Shown in pieces: positions 10,196 to 20,013 of a DNA stretch of 64,000 nucleotides (positions are counted from its first letter, which is position 1; every line of letters starts with the position of its first letter). The notes under the pieces are model-generated. The model was not told the DNA's origin, did no database searches, and saw only the letters and a list, made by a program, of their open reading frames with translations. The stretch lies in assembly GCA_033065855.1 (NCBI GenBank), contig JAVXUO010002151.1:1-64000 (forward strand). Reading direction: 5' to 3'. The position numbers and the translations under genes were made by a program. This stretch comes from Escallonia rubra (taxonomy: Eukaryota; Streptophyta; Magnoliopsida; Escalloniales; Escalloniaceae).

Positions 10196-10702
10196 GCGAA
10201 CCCATCTGTTAGCCATTTACGTTGTTTTGTATGAACGTGAATACACTGTGTTTGGGTTTTGTTCTGCAAAATTTAGCCATTTTTAAAACTCATTTTCTCG
10301 TAGATCAACACCCAGTTGATGACTGCATGTTATGATCTTCGTCTGCTCAGTTTGAATTTTACGGTTTAGGGTTTTCTTTTTCGATTTAAACGTATGTCTG
10401 TGCTATCATGCAAATCTAAGGATGTCTAGGGTTTTTGCACTTAAGATATCCCTTGAATTAAAAGTGTAGTGGGTTGTATGTTGTGTAGCATGTTTTCTCC
10501 TCATGCATTTGATGTATCTGTTTAGGTTAAGTAGTTTGCGGGAATGAAAAATTGGGGCTTTTCTGAAAAAAGCTTAATTAGTGACAAATGATGCCGTAAT
10601 ATCGTTGTGTATGCAGTCTTTTGTCCTTACATGTTACTCTTTACCCTTTACATATGTATTTAAAGTTAGGAGTATTTTCTTTTCATCCTATACCAGGTTC
10701 AG
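10196..10702 (+). other. Probable 5'UTR intron of the transposase gene
   Basis: AAG/GTTAGT at the left and CAGGTTCAG at the right, two bases before the ATG, make a plausible intron of about 507 bp. The leader has no long open frame. Confidence 0.5.
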
Positions 10703-10704
10703 AT

Positions 10705-13700
10705 ATGGCTTCTCTTTACCATGATCTTAGGGTACATTATGACAAGAAGTTTGAGTTCATTATACCCAACGTTGATCCAGATAGGTACAGTTACATAGAC
10801 CTGCTAGATGACATATGTAATCTGGGACTTAGTGATGTTATGAGCAATGTTAGTGTTATGTTTGCTATGAGTGCTTTAGTGGGTGGGACTGAGATGTGCA
10901 TTGACATCGTAGATGATAGGAGTTTAATGGAGATGTTTAGGTTAAACAAGAGGTTCAAACTGATAGATGTGTATGTATCTGCTGTGGAGGCAATACCAGA
11001 AATAGTATATGAGACCCTAGAACTTAAGGCTGCTCCTGAACATGAAGCTGAGGAAGCAGATGATGATGTAATTGTAATTGAAACATTGCCCAGGGTTAGC
11101 AGCAATGAGGATAGGGTTGGAACAGGGAACATGGCAAGTAGGGAGGAAGAAATAACTGAAATAGCAAGTAGGGAGGAGGAAATAACTGCAACAGCAAGTG
11201 GGGAGGAAGAAATAACTGAAACAGATAACAGGGAAGAAGGAATAACTGAAACAGAAAACAGGGAAGAGGATACAAATGAAACAAATACCAGAGAGGAGGA
11301 TATAACTGAAACAAGAAATAGGGAGGAGGATATTACTGAAACAAGTAATAGGGAGGAGGATATTACTGAAACAATGAATAGGGAGGAGGATATATCTGAA
11401 ACAGGGAACATAGAGAGCAGTGAAGAGGATGTAAATGAAACAAGGGACATGGTGAGTAGTGAGGAGGAAAGGGATGAGACAAGAGACAGGGAAAGCAGTG
11501 AAGAAGATACTAATGAAACATGTGCAAGGTTGAGCAGTGGTGAGGATAGTGATGATGAGTCTGTTAGCCTGGGGGAAAGTGACAGTAGTGATGGGGTGGG
11601 TTTGTATGAGGATGATATGCCTGAGTATGAAGGGAGTGATGACTGTGAACCAAATTATGACAGTGACTCCAGTGTTGATGTTGTGAAGGATAGAACTGAA
11701 CAACTGAGGGGAAAGGTATTTGAAAAGACAACTGCTGGGCAGGATTGTTTTGAGGTAGGCCTGATATTTGAGGATGTGCATTCTTTCAGAAGTGCATTGA
11801 AGGACTATGTGATACAAGAGGGGTTTAAATTGGTCAGAGATAAGAGTGATTTGGTAAGAGTAAGTGGACATTGTGCAAGAGATAACTGCCCTTGGAAAAT
11901 TCATGCATCTGTATGCCCTGATAGAACAACTTTCAAGATTAAGTCTATTGGACCAGCCCACACTTGTGTTAGAGAAGGTAGAATCCCAGAAGCTACATCA
12001 CCTTGGATTGCTAACAAGCTCATAGATCTCATTAGATCAAATCCAAATATCAAAATTGCTGGAATGATGGCAGAAATGCAGAAGTATGGGGTGCAACCTA
12101 GTAGAATGCAGTTGTATAGGGCCAGGAAGAGGGCATTAGATGAGATAGATGGAGGAAATGCAGAGTCATATGCTAAGCTTCCAATGTATAAAGAGATGGT
12201 TAAGAGGACAAACCCTGAAGCAGTATTGGAGTTAGAATACAATAGGCCTGACCTGTCAGTTCCACCTTCATTTAAAAGGTTGTTTGTCACATTTCCTGCT
12301 ATGATTGATGGATTCTTAAAAGGGTGTAGGCCATGGATAGGGTTTGATGGATGCCATCTAAAAGGAACATATGGAGGTGTACTGTTGGCTGCCATTTCTA
12401 TTGATGGGAACAATGGCTTGTTTCCTGTAGCATTTGGCATTGTTGAGAGTGAGAACAGGGACAGTTGGGAGTTTTTCTTTGGCCATTTGAAAAGCCAAAT
12501 TGGGGAGGGCAGGGATGAGCAGCCTTGGACATTTATGACTGATAGGCAGAAGGGGTTAGGGGAGGCAATCAACCATATCTTCCCAAATGTCTACAATAGG
12601 CACTGTTGCAGGCATGTATATGCAAATTTCAAAGCCAAGCACCCTGGTTTATTGTTGAGAAATAGCTTTTGGATGGCTGCTAGGGCTTATAATGCAAAAA
12701 CATTTAAGTATGCAATGGAAAAAATAAAGGACCAGAGTAGGGGAGCTCATGATTGGCTAGCTAACCTACCATTATCATCATGGACAAGGAGTGGGTTTGA
12801 TCCAATGGCAAGGTGTGATAGTATCACAAATAACATCACTGAGAGCTTCAACAGTTGGGTAGGGGACTTGAGGTATCTGCCTATATTGAGCTTGGTGGAG
12901 CAGCTAAGGAGCAAATTGATGGGCAGGTTTCACATGAGGTTACAGTCAGTATCAACATGGGACTCTATTGTACCCCCAAATGTTCTGGCAAAGTTGAACA
13001 AGAATAGAGAGGATGGTAGAAAGTGTACACTTTTAGCAGCTGATGACAATGAATTTCAAGTTAGTGAGTTTACCATCAACTACATTGTTAATCTTGAGAT
13101 GATGAGCTGTGAATGTAAGGCATGGGATGTGACTGGGATTCCCTGTAGGCATGCTGCTGCATGCATATCTTACAGAAGGGGTATGCTTGAGGACTTCTGT
13201 GATCCTTGTTTCCACAAGGACAAAATGTTGAAGACCTATGAGGGTATGATACATCCTGTACCAGACATGAAGCTGTGGCCTGATATTTTCATCACTCCTC
13301 CAACTGTTTTACCCCCACCTCTGAGAAGGCTGCCTGGCAGGCCTAGGAAGCATAGAAAAAGGCAAGAAGATGAGCCAAGACCAAGTCAAAACAGGTCAAG
13401 CACACTTAGGTGCTCAGTGTGCAAAGAGCTTGGACACAACAAAAGGACATGCCAAAGGGCTCCTGTAAGGGCAAGGGTATGACTAAGACTCACCAATTTT
13501 GCAAATCATTTTTTCATGTTCCATTTCTTCTTTCTAAGGGATTTTTGCACTCTTACATGACAGGGAACTGGAAATAGGAGAGCTGCTGCTGCTGCCACCA
13601 CTTCTGCTGCTGCTGCCTCCACTTCTGCTGCTGCTGCCTCCACTTCTGCTGCTGCTGCCACCACTTCTGCTGCTGCTGCCCCCACTTCTGCTGCTGCCAC

Positions 13701-13707
13701 CACATAA
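10705..13707 (+). CDS. MULE transposase (MURA-like), coding exons 10,705-13,476 and 13,564-13,707
   Basis: This is a DDE transposase of the Mutator superfamily that would bind the element's ends in the nucleus and cut and join DNA. The ATG sits two bases after a good acceptor. Domains: PB1-like N-terminal region (residues about 1-110); an acidic tract of about ten REEDITET-type repeats (about 140-250); MuDR N-terminal zinc region with CARDNCPW (about 330-430); MULE catalytic domain with D548 (GFDGCH), D613 (FMTDRQ) and E713 (NNITESF); SWIM finger C802-x-C804...C814-x-H816; an AT-hook-like GRPRK; and a CCHC knuckle C903-C906-H911-C916. All key residues are present. The frame would stop at 13,482, but AGG/GTATGA and TTACATGACAG/G define an 87-bp intron. 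The last exon then adds 47 Ala/Ser/Thr-rich residues (total 971). Intron use is inferred; without it the protein has 925 residues. Confidence 0.88.
13477..13563 (+). other. Predicted last intron of the transposase gene
   Basis: The donor is AGG/GTATGA and the acceptor GACAG/GG, preceded by a pyrimidine-rich tract and a CTAAG branch-like site. Splicing removes an in-frame TGA and joins the frame in phase 0 to an Ala-rich exon ending in TAA at 13,705-13,707. Confidence 0.55.
13588..13700 (+). repeat. 18-24-bp GCT-rich tandem repeat in the last transposase exon
   Basis: Five or so units of GCTGCTGCTGCC plus ACCACTTCT or TCCACTTCT encode A-A-A-A-(T/S/P)-T-S in the predicted exon. The repeat gives misleading long open frames on the opposite strand. 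Confidence 0.8.
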
Positions 13708-14730
13708 ATGTGCTTAGGGATCCAAGTTTGTAATTGACAGTTTTTTTGGACATGACTGTAATTGCGTAGGGATGTACTTAGGGTAATTGGATGAAAGATG
13801 TCATTTTGGACTTGGCAGTATTTTTTAGCATGACTGTATTCAGGGCTGTAAATGTTGTTAGAATTGATGGGTACAATTGGCCATTAGGATGAGAATGGGT
13901 TGTGTCTGCCCCCTGTTGCAGGATTGGTGACTTTTGGACATTATTAATACATGATTGTTGATATTTGGACACTAGTGATACATGAGTGTTGATGTTTGGA
14001 CACTAATGATACATGCTTGTTGATGTTTGGACATTTATGTTATAAAGCTCTTGTTATTTGGACATTAATGTTACATTATTTTCAATCTCCCAAGCTGCTG
14101 CTCCTTCAAGTTCCAGACCTTAGGTGTAAACTTTTGTAAATGTGCTTAAGGTGTAAACTTTTGTAATTAGCAGTCTTTTTTGGACATGACTGTAATTGCT
14201 CAGGGATGCTAATTGTGCTTAGGGATGTTAATTACATTTTATAATGGATGAAAGATGTCAAGATGAATTTAGATATGGTATTTTATATTGGATGAAAGAT
14301 GTGTTTTGGACTTGACAGTCCTGTGCTATGAGTTGCATTGTTGTTGCAATGTTGGTTTGGGTATGACAATGAGAAAGAGTTTGAGAATGAGTTGTCATTT
14401 TGGAGTTAACTGTTACAGGTTTGGTAAGTGTTGGATATGGATGATACATGTTAATTTAAGTTTGGACATAAATGTTACACGACTGGCTTGATATTTGGAT
14501 ATAACTGTTACACAAATGTTGAAGTTTGGACATCTTTGCAATAATCACCATACAATATCTACTGTAAATACTTCTGTGCACATTTGGTTTTTTTTGGTTC
14601 AATTTCTGTGCACATTTGTTGCAAACAACAAGTTACTTCACTAAATAAAAGGTTTGACATACACAAATTACTTCACTAAAGAAACAAGAACAACCATTAC
14701 ATAATACAGCCCTAAACTGCCCAAACCCTA
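13708..14730. other. Spacer between the convergent MULE genes
   Basis: Holds no gene. It contains 31-bp tandem units (13,950-14,073) and a duplicated phrase TTTTGGACATGACTGTAATT (about 13,743 and 14,187) followed by AGGGATG and TGCTTAGGG. It presumably contains both 3'UTRs. Confidence 0.6.
13950..14073 (+). repeat. 31-bp minisatellite, four units
   Basis: Units start at 13,950, 13,981, 14,012 and 14,043, each containing GTTGATGTTTGGACA or a near variant followed by a TAATGATA-type end. A partial unit precedes them. Confidence 0.85.
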
Positions 14731-15126
14731 CTACTTCACTCCAATGGCAATGGCCAATAAACACATCAAGAAGCAGCCTATCAAAGCCATTTTCAACAGT
14801 TTGATGATCTCCTCCAAGCTGTCAACCCTCATAACTAGTGGCCTATAATGCTCCATTGAACCACCAAACTGACCCATGGCTTCAGGTACATTCTGGGTGC
14901 CAAGCTGGAGTGCAAGAAGGCCAAGATTGGTAGGATTGCACCATGCAAACATGTTGCACTCTCCGAATGGACATGTGTAGTACAGCTTCTGTTTGTTATT
15001 GTTGGACCATGAAACCCTAATCAAAGCCTTCTGTCCACAATTGCAATTTTTGTCCTCATAGTTCAGGTCACATGGTTGATTCGACCTCTTACGTCCAATG
15101 CTTGAAGAAGACCTGGATATTGACAT
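14731..15126 (-). CDS. GRF zinc-finger protein with C-terminal membrane segment, encoded in the MULE
   Basis: A 131-residue protein. The ATG (at 15,126, minus strand) follows a TTTGCAG acceptor, and a donor-like AAAG/GTAAAC lies upstream at about 15,390, so a 5'UTR intron is likely. A Ser/Arg-rich start leads to a GRF-type zinc finger: C28-x-C30-G, VSWSN (38-42), C52, C57 and FAWC63. A short amphipathic stretch (about 95-109) follows, then a hydrophobic segment (110-129: MALIGCF, LLAIAIG) that ends the protein at K131. GRF fingers bind nucleic acid. Small plant GRF proteins with a C-terminal helix are known, but their function is mostly unassigned. Its place inside intact TIRs and its convergent orientation to the transposase suggest a role in the element's life cycle, which is inference. 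Confidence 0.75.
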   Translation of the reverse strand: MSISRSSSSIGRKRSNQPCDLNYEDKNCNCGQKALIRVSWSNNNKQKLYYTCPFGECNMFAWCNPTNLGLLALQLGTQNVPEAMGQFGGSMEHYRPLVMRVDSLEEIIKLLKMALIGCFLMCLLAIAIGVK

Positions 15127-15350
15127 GAACAATCTGCAAATGAAAAGGATATAAGTGCTTAGGTAACAAACATGAAAAATCTGAAAAACACACTGGGGAC
15201 TTTTAACAAACATCTGGTGTGCATATATACCAGTAGACATAGATGCATGTATAACAGTAGATGTTTGGGGATTAACGACGACAACAAAGCCAAAATTAGG
15301 GTTGACAACCCTAATTTCGAAGTACACCCAAATTTTGCCCTAAATTTGAT

Positions 15351-15359
15351 AAACCCTAA
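15351..15359 (-). promoter_or_regulatory. Telo-box upstream of the GRF gene
   Basis: AAACCCTAA on the plus strand, with a further AACCCTAA at about 15,307, in the presumed leader or intron of the minus-strand gene. It parallels the telo-box near the transposase start. Confidence 0.3.
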
Positions 15360-15851
15360 TTTCGTAACCCAAGGTTAGCTCAGTTTACCTTTAATCTGCT
15401 GCGGCTTTTGAATATCCTACTGCGGAATCACACGGAATCCAAGCTGTCCACCTTCGTGCTTAGTCCTTCAAGCAAATTTGCCTCACTCGTTCATAGGGTT
15501 CGTTGTTCTTCTTTTGCAATTGCACAGAATGTCCAAATTTCACCTTTCTGTCCATTTGTTTAATACCCACTTGAGTTAACAAGTACAGTTTGAAATTGGA
15601 AGAGGGAAATGCCTGGCACGTGAGAAATTGTTGGCCTTATACTGTTCTATACAGTATAAGGGTAAAGTTGGGATTTTCAAAATACGTATTGATGATATCA
15701 TAAAAAAAGTACACTTTTTGGACGGAACCCTGACGGTTGGACACGGTTGATACATTTGAAACCTTTTTTGGACATAAGTGTTACATTTTGAAAGTTTGTG
15801 TCCTTGAGTGTAATTACCCCTAAACCTCAGGGACATAAGTGTAATTATCCC

Positions 15852-15860
15852 TAAACTAAA
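15852..15860 (+). repeat. Target-site duplication of the two-gene MULE, right copy
   Basis: TAAACTAAA, identical to 9,803-9,811. Confidence 0.9.
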
Positions 15861-16101
15861 CTTGGGAAGAATATATGAATTGGGATATCTTCATCCCTCA
15901 TATGTTAATCCATATGGGATATCTTCACCCGATCGTGAATTGTGAGGCAATTAGGCTTTGTTTCCCTAGTATGAATTGTTGTCACAAATGGGGACTAGAC
16001 TTTCAGTTCCGCACGTTTAATATGAGATTACTTATCATTCTTTGAAAGAATAAAAAAAAATTGGCTGATATTCGGGTCGTAGGAATCTTCCTGCAATCCC
16101 G

Positions 16102-16172
16102 TATATAGTGACAATTAATAACATCTTTTTAGCGTCACTAATACAAGCTACTAAAAATATATAGCGACTGTT
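16102..16172. mobile_element. Truncated MITE of the GCGACAATTAAT family
   Basis: It starts GTATATAGTGACAATTAATA and carries TAGCGTCACTAA. The matching right arm is cut at GCGACTGTTAA. The counterpart in copy B (56,540-56,630) is more complete. Confidence 0.5.
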
Positions 16173-16442
16173 AAGAAAGATTCCTTCAACCTAGTTAGTA
16201 CTGTTTCTCCCCCCTCATATGTTTTTCTACCATTTTTCTCGCTAAATATTTCTCCTCTTAATAAAAAAAATGTAGTTTACTGATAACTTGACTTTTTAAT
16301 GTACTTCCAACAACCTGATTGATAGAGCTGCGGGTGAGATACTAAGACGACAATGCCTTTGAAAATAAAGCGGTTTCCTTGGATTCTCAGGGACACTCGT
16401 TGGCAAAGAAAAGGTTTTGAATTACCCAGATTTAAAAAAAAA

Positions 16443-16586
16443 TTATATAACGACAATTAACAGTAACTAATATTTTAAGTACCTTTTCCAATATCACTTT
16501 TAACAACACTTCTCAACAATATTTTTTTAACGTTATTAAATAGAAATCATTATAAATATTTTGAGACCATTAATTGTCGCTATACA
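16443..16586. mobile_element. MITE of the GCGACAATTAAT family, copy A
   Basis: The left arm TATATAACGACAATTAACAG pairs with the right arm, which reads CCATTAATTGTCGCTATA. The interior is AT-rich. It is present at the same place in copy B (59,197-59,341), so it predates the duplication. Confidence 0.6.
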
Positions 16587-16589
16587 ATC

Positions 16590-18633
16590 ACGTTGCAGGT
16601 TGGAGCGAAATCTTTTCCCTTGACAAATACCCAACTCTGCTTCCTTGGAAAATTCCCCTCAAAACGAGTCTCTCCACCTTCCAATTTTCCCTCTTAAAGA
16701 CTCGCTCTCCACTTCCAATTCCACTCCTCTGCTCCATTGCCTTCCACCACCGCCGCACTCCGCCATCATCTTTGTCAAACAGAGAGAGCAGGGAGCTACT
16801 CTTCTTCTACCGTAGTACTAGTTTCTAACTTGTCTTTTGCACATGTATGTGTATGTGATGGTGAGTTTTCGTTTTACGATAACATTTCCCGAAGTTTAGC
16901 TGAACCATCACGAGTTCTTTTGTTTGTTTCATGCTTCTAAACATCATTCGTTTATGTGCTTGCAATTTTTGGTGAGAACTCAGAACATAGAGCCTAAAAT
17001 TCTGAAGGCTTACTATTGGAATCTCGAGTAATCTATTTTAGCACACTTGTTGAGGTTGTTTGCTGATCGAACAATTTAACTTCATTCCATTGTCCTAAAA
17101 TTGATGGAAGTCCTAGACGTCATTTGCTTAGGTAGGCTTACTATGTAGGCTCCAATCGTTGATTAGGCCTATGTCGTATGGACTCTTCAGAACGCATTGA
17201 GTATCCGTGTCAAAGACTCGGCACTTAAAACACCACACTAGCTTGGAGGTAGCTAAAAAGTAATAGTAGATATGAATATTTTGCCGTGTTCCCGGGTCTT
17301 GTGTTTTAAAAATTAGACAAATTGACACTTGGGCACGTATTTGACGTGGACACTAGTACAGCGTCCGTCCATGTAACACAGGATTAGGCTTAAGTCGTCA
17401 TCGTTTGGCCTTGATTTGGGATGAGTTGACTAGGTGCACTCAAGATAAGTCCCCATAAAAGCAGAGATTATTGTAGGACTCGTCCTGAGTATGGGGTATA
17501 TAACTTCAATAAGTCTAAGCAATGAATTTGAGACGTAGAGAACATTGAAGGTCAAGAGATATCGAAGAGTGCACATTTTAGCTTCGAGGCTAGATATGCG
17601 TTTGGAGAACATTGAATTACAAATCGAGTCGGAGTAGCTTGGGCCTTGGGTGGAAGTACATCTGGAAACACTACGCAGTTGATGACTTGATGCATATATA
17701 TTATAAGGTGCTTGGTGATCTAAGGGGTACTGCAACTTTATTCTTTTTCTGACGCTAGACTTGGCAACAAGAAAGAGAGGATAGAATGTAAGAGGCGGCA
17801 ATATGTCCATCAGTACATAAAGATTCAAAAGTTGCCACTGGTTAGATATTAAGGGCCACTCCATTTCACTGATTCTGTACTTACATGATTAGTTTGCTGT
17901 TCCTCAGTCACATGGCTCGCAGAGTTAGCATATCGTACCGACGTACTCTCTTTAAGTCCTATACACTAGTCTTTGGTGTCATTCTTATCTTGCCTCCTTT
18001 GCTAGTAGAAGTTCATTTTCTTTTTGTAAGGGATGATTTTGCATTGGAATTACGAGGTCTAACATTCACACATTCACAAGGAAGAGAGTACACAAAGAGG
18101 ATATAAGTTATCCTTTTTCCTTTTTTTTTTGTGCATCTATGGGAAGAGGTCGTATTTTGGGTAAAGCTTAGTGACCGTATTTTACTAGATCTAGAAGTGA
18201 AATTCTTCTAGTTCTACAGTTTTATTACTATAACTTTTGAGCCTACATGTTATTTCGAGTTAAAATTGGCATTCTTAGTATTGTTTCCTCTAGCAACTTC
18301 ATCTTGCTCCCTTTCAATCTTGGGTTGTGCCGCAATTTTGTCAGGTCTCAAATCTAAAGAACTTCATAAAATTACCCATACCCATGCATGTGGTACTATT
18401 GGAGCCTTGAAATTATAGCATGAAATATTGTTAAAATCTTCTCTGATAAATTGTACTTTGCAGGACATGCAAGGTCATTCTGGCATGAACAACAGCAAAG
18501 CTCTTATTTCTGATCTGGTGTGTAGGTTCTCTCGTGCTAGCACACACCGTGTAAAGTCAAGTATACTTCTCCTCTTGTCTAGGATTTGCCTTTTTTTGTC
18601 TTGATGGAAATCCAAGATCCTTATACAAAAACA
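16590..18633 (+). other. Duplicated non-coding tract, probable leader of the FAR1-like pseudogene
   Basis: Conserved with copy B 59,345-61,500. The first 250 bases are rich in CTTCC, CTCTT and CCACC like a plant 5'UTR (CCATTGCCTTCCACCACCGC). The rest has no open frame beyond chance. I see no RNA gene. Confidence 0.45.
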
Positions 18634-19105
18634 GAATAAGATGCTTCCACCATTCCAGACCCTGGAAGACCTTCTCAGACACGTGCGTGAAATGCCCTGG
18701 CACAGATATACATGGTATTAATCAGGGATTCTTCGAGGGATGGATATGTTACCCTTTCTTGTGATCTTCGTGGTGTCTATCGTAAGAGACTTAAGACTGG
18801 AAAAAACATGTGTCAAAGGAAAGCACCTTCTCGCCTTACAAATTGTCCTTTTGAAGTTGTGGGCAAAAAAGACGATGCCTTGTGGATACTCACTGTTAAG
18901 CATGGGAAGCATAACCATGGACCTCCAACAGATATTTTTGACCACCCCTTCACCGAGGAAGAGGTCCTTATAATAAGAGAAATGACTGCAGCTGGTAAAC
19001 GGCCATGTCAAGTTCTCAAGGTACTGAGACAAAGAAACCCAAATCTAGTGTCAGATTAAAGGAATTTTTACAATGTCAAAGAAAAAATCCACAGAGAAAT
19101 GCTAG
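18634..19105 (+). pseudogene. FAR1/MULE-type zinc-cluster (FRS-like) fragment, copy A
   Basis: The open stretch from 18,712 reads IRDSSRDGYVTLSCD, then NCPFEVVGKKDD and KHGKHNHGP. The spaced C, C and HxH belong to the WRKY-GCM1 zinc cluster of FAR1-related and MULE-derived proteins, which bind DNA. Upstream, a frame shift separates the start-like stretch (FQTLEDLLRHVR). A 12-base deletion removes four residues kept in copy B (SCRR before FTEEE). The frame stops at a TAA (19,057-19,059) where copy B has CCA. After it the homology continues (NVKEKIHREMLG). Only the N-terminal domain remains; no transposase or SWIM part follows. Confidence 0.65.
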
Positions 19106-19645
19106 GTCAAGTCTGTTTTCTTCTTATCCTTATTTTTTCTGAGACCCGATTCCATGTCAATTATATGGCACATGTAAGGAGTATCTGTTTTTGCTGGGGC
19201 ACCTGTAGATTTAAATGTTCATGTACTGATATTGTTGCTGGGGTACATGTAGGACCAGATGCACAAAAAATATATGCTCAAGCACATTTTTCTATTTTAC
19301 ACACTTATATTTATATAGTTCTGCTGTACGAAAAGGTTTCTTACTACAAAAATAGCTGCTTTGTCAGTGCCTTACTTGTCTTATTTGGCATCTTACATAT
19401 GGTGATGGAACATGCACCTCGTTGAAGCATGTAAACATCAGGGCTATGATGCCCTCGTTGAAAATTCCATGCCTCCTTCTTCTGTTGTCTTTACTTTAGC
19501 ATGGTTCATTAGCAAGATATATGGTTGCATTAAAATGGAATTTACTTTTTAACGGAACTAGTAAGTATTTGAGTGCACTGGAGCTTATTTTCATGAGATG
19601 GTGCATATCAGAGTTGACTTCTTTTGTGTGGGTAAGCGTGTCCTA
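19106..19645 (+). other. Duplicated tract downstream of the FAR1-like pseudogene
   Basis: Nearly identical to copy B 62,020-62,540. No recognisable coding sequence. Confidence 0.5.
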
Positions 19646-19661
19646 AGTGAATGAGTGACTA
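19646..19661 (+). repeat. LINE target-site duplication, left copy
   Basis: AGTGAATGAGTGACTA is repeated exactly at 27,155-27,170. Copy B has a single AGTGAACGAGTGAGTA. Confidence 0.93.
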
Positions 19662-20013
19662 TTTGTCACAAACAAGAAACAAACTCGTCTAGTGAATGTA
19701 CTGTAGCAAACATTTTTCTCTCTGGCTTCTCTTTACAGTCCCCATCCTGGTTATCCACTGTTGTACCGGATTCTACTTTCACCTGTGTAGTCCTTGCCAT
19801 ACAATCCATCCTCAACATGAATCACAAAGATGTTTACTTCAGCAAACCCAAATCCTCTTGACCCCGAAATCCCTCTGACCTCTCCACCAACCTTTGCCTG
19901 AAAGCCTTCAATTCGCAGCCTTCTATTTGCAAGTTTATCTCAGCCTTTTGTCTCCAATATTGAATACCCAATCATTCATTGTAAGTTGCCTTTACTTCAT
20001 CCTGCAGTTTGCG

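Larger units (their letters stand above)
9812..15851. mobile_element. Putative autonomous two-gene Mutator-like element (6,040 bp)
   Basis: The termini are GGGCAAATTACACTTAT and ATAAGTGTAATTATCCC, imperfect inverted repeats of about 60 bp that share CCCTGAGGTTT and CAAGGACA blocks. They are flanked by an exact 9-bp duplication. The left end repeats the TATAATTACACTTAT block internally. The element carries a MURA-like transposase on the plus strand and a GRF zinc-finger gene on the minus strand, converging on a repeat-rich spacer (13,708-14,730). Copy B is the empty site. The exact duplication and open reading frames point to recent, possibly still competent, insertion. Activity is inferred, not shown. 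Confidence 0.9.

Noticed and set aside
10791..11961. Long minus-strand open frames of 219 and 314 codons
   Set aside because: They lie opposite the acidic repeat of the transposase, and their Ser/Val/Ile-rich periodic composition is the complement of that repeat.
13506..13753. Minus-strand poly-Ala and poly-Gln/Trp open frames
   Set aside because: They are shadows of the GCT-rich repeat; the plus strand gives an in-frame spliced exon of the transposase.
19981..20006. GTAAGT...CTGCAG as an intron in the LINE ORF1 leader
   Set aside because: At 26 bases it is far too short for a plant intron.
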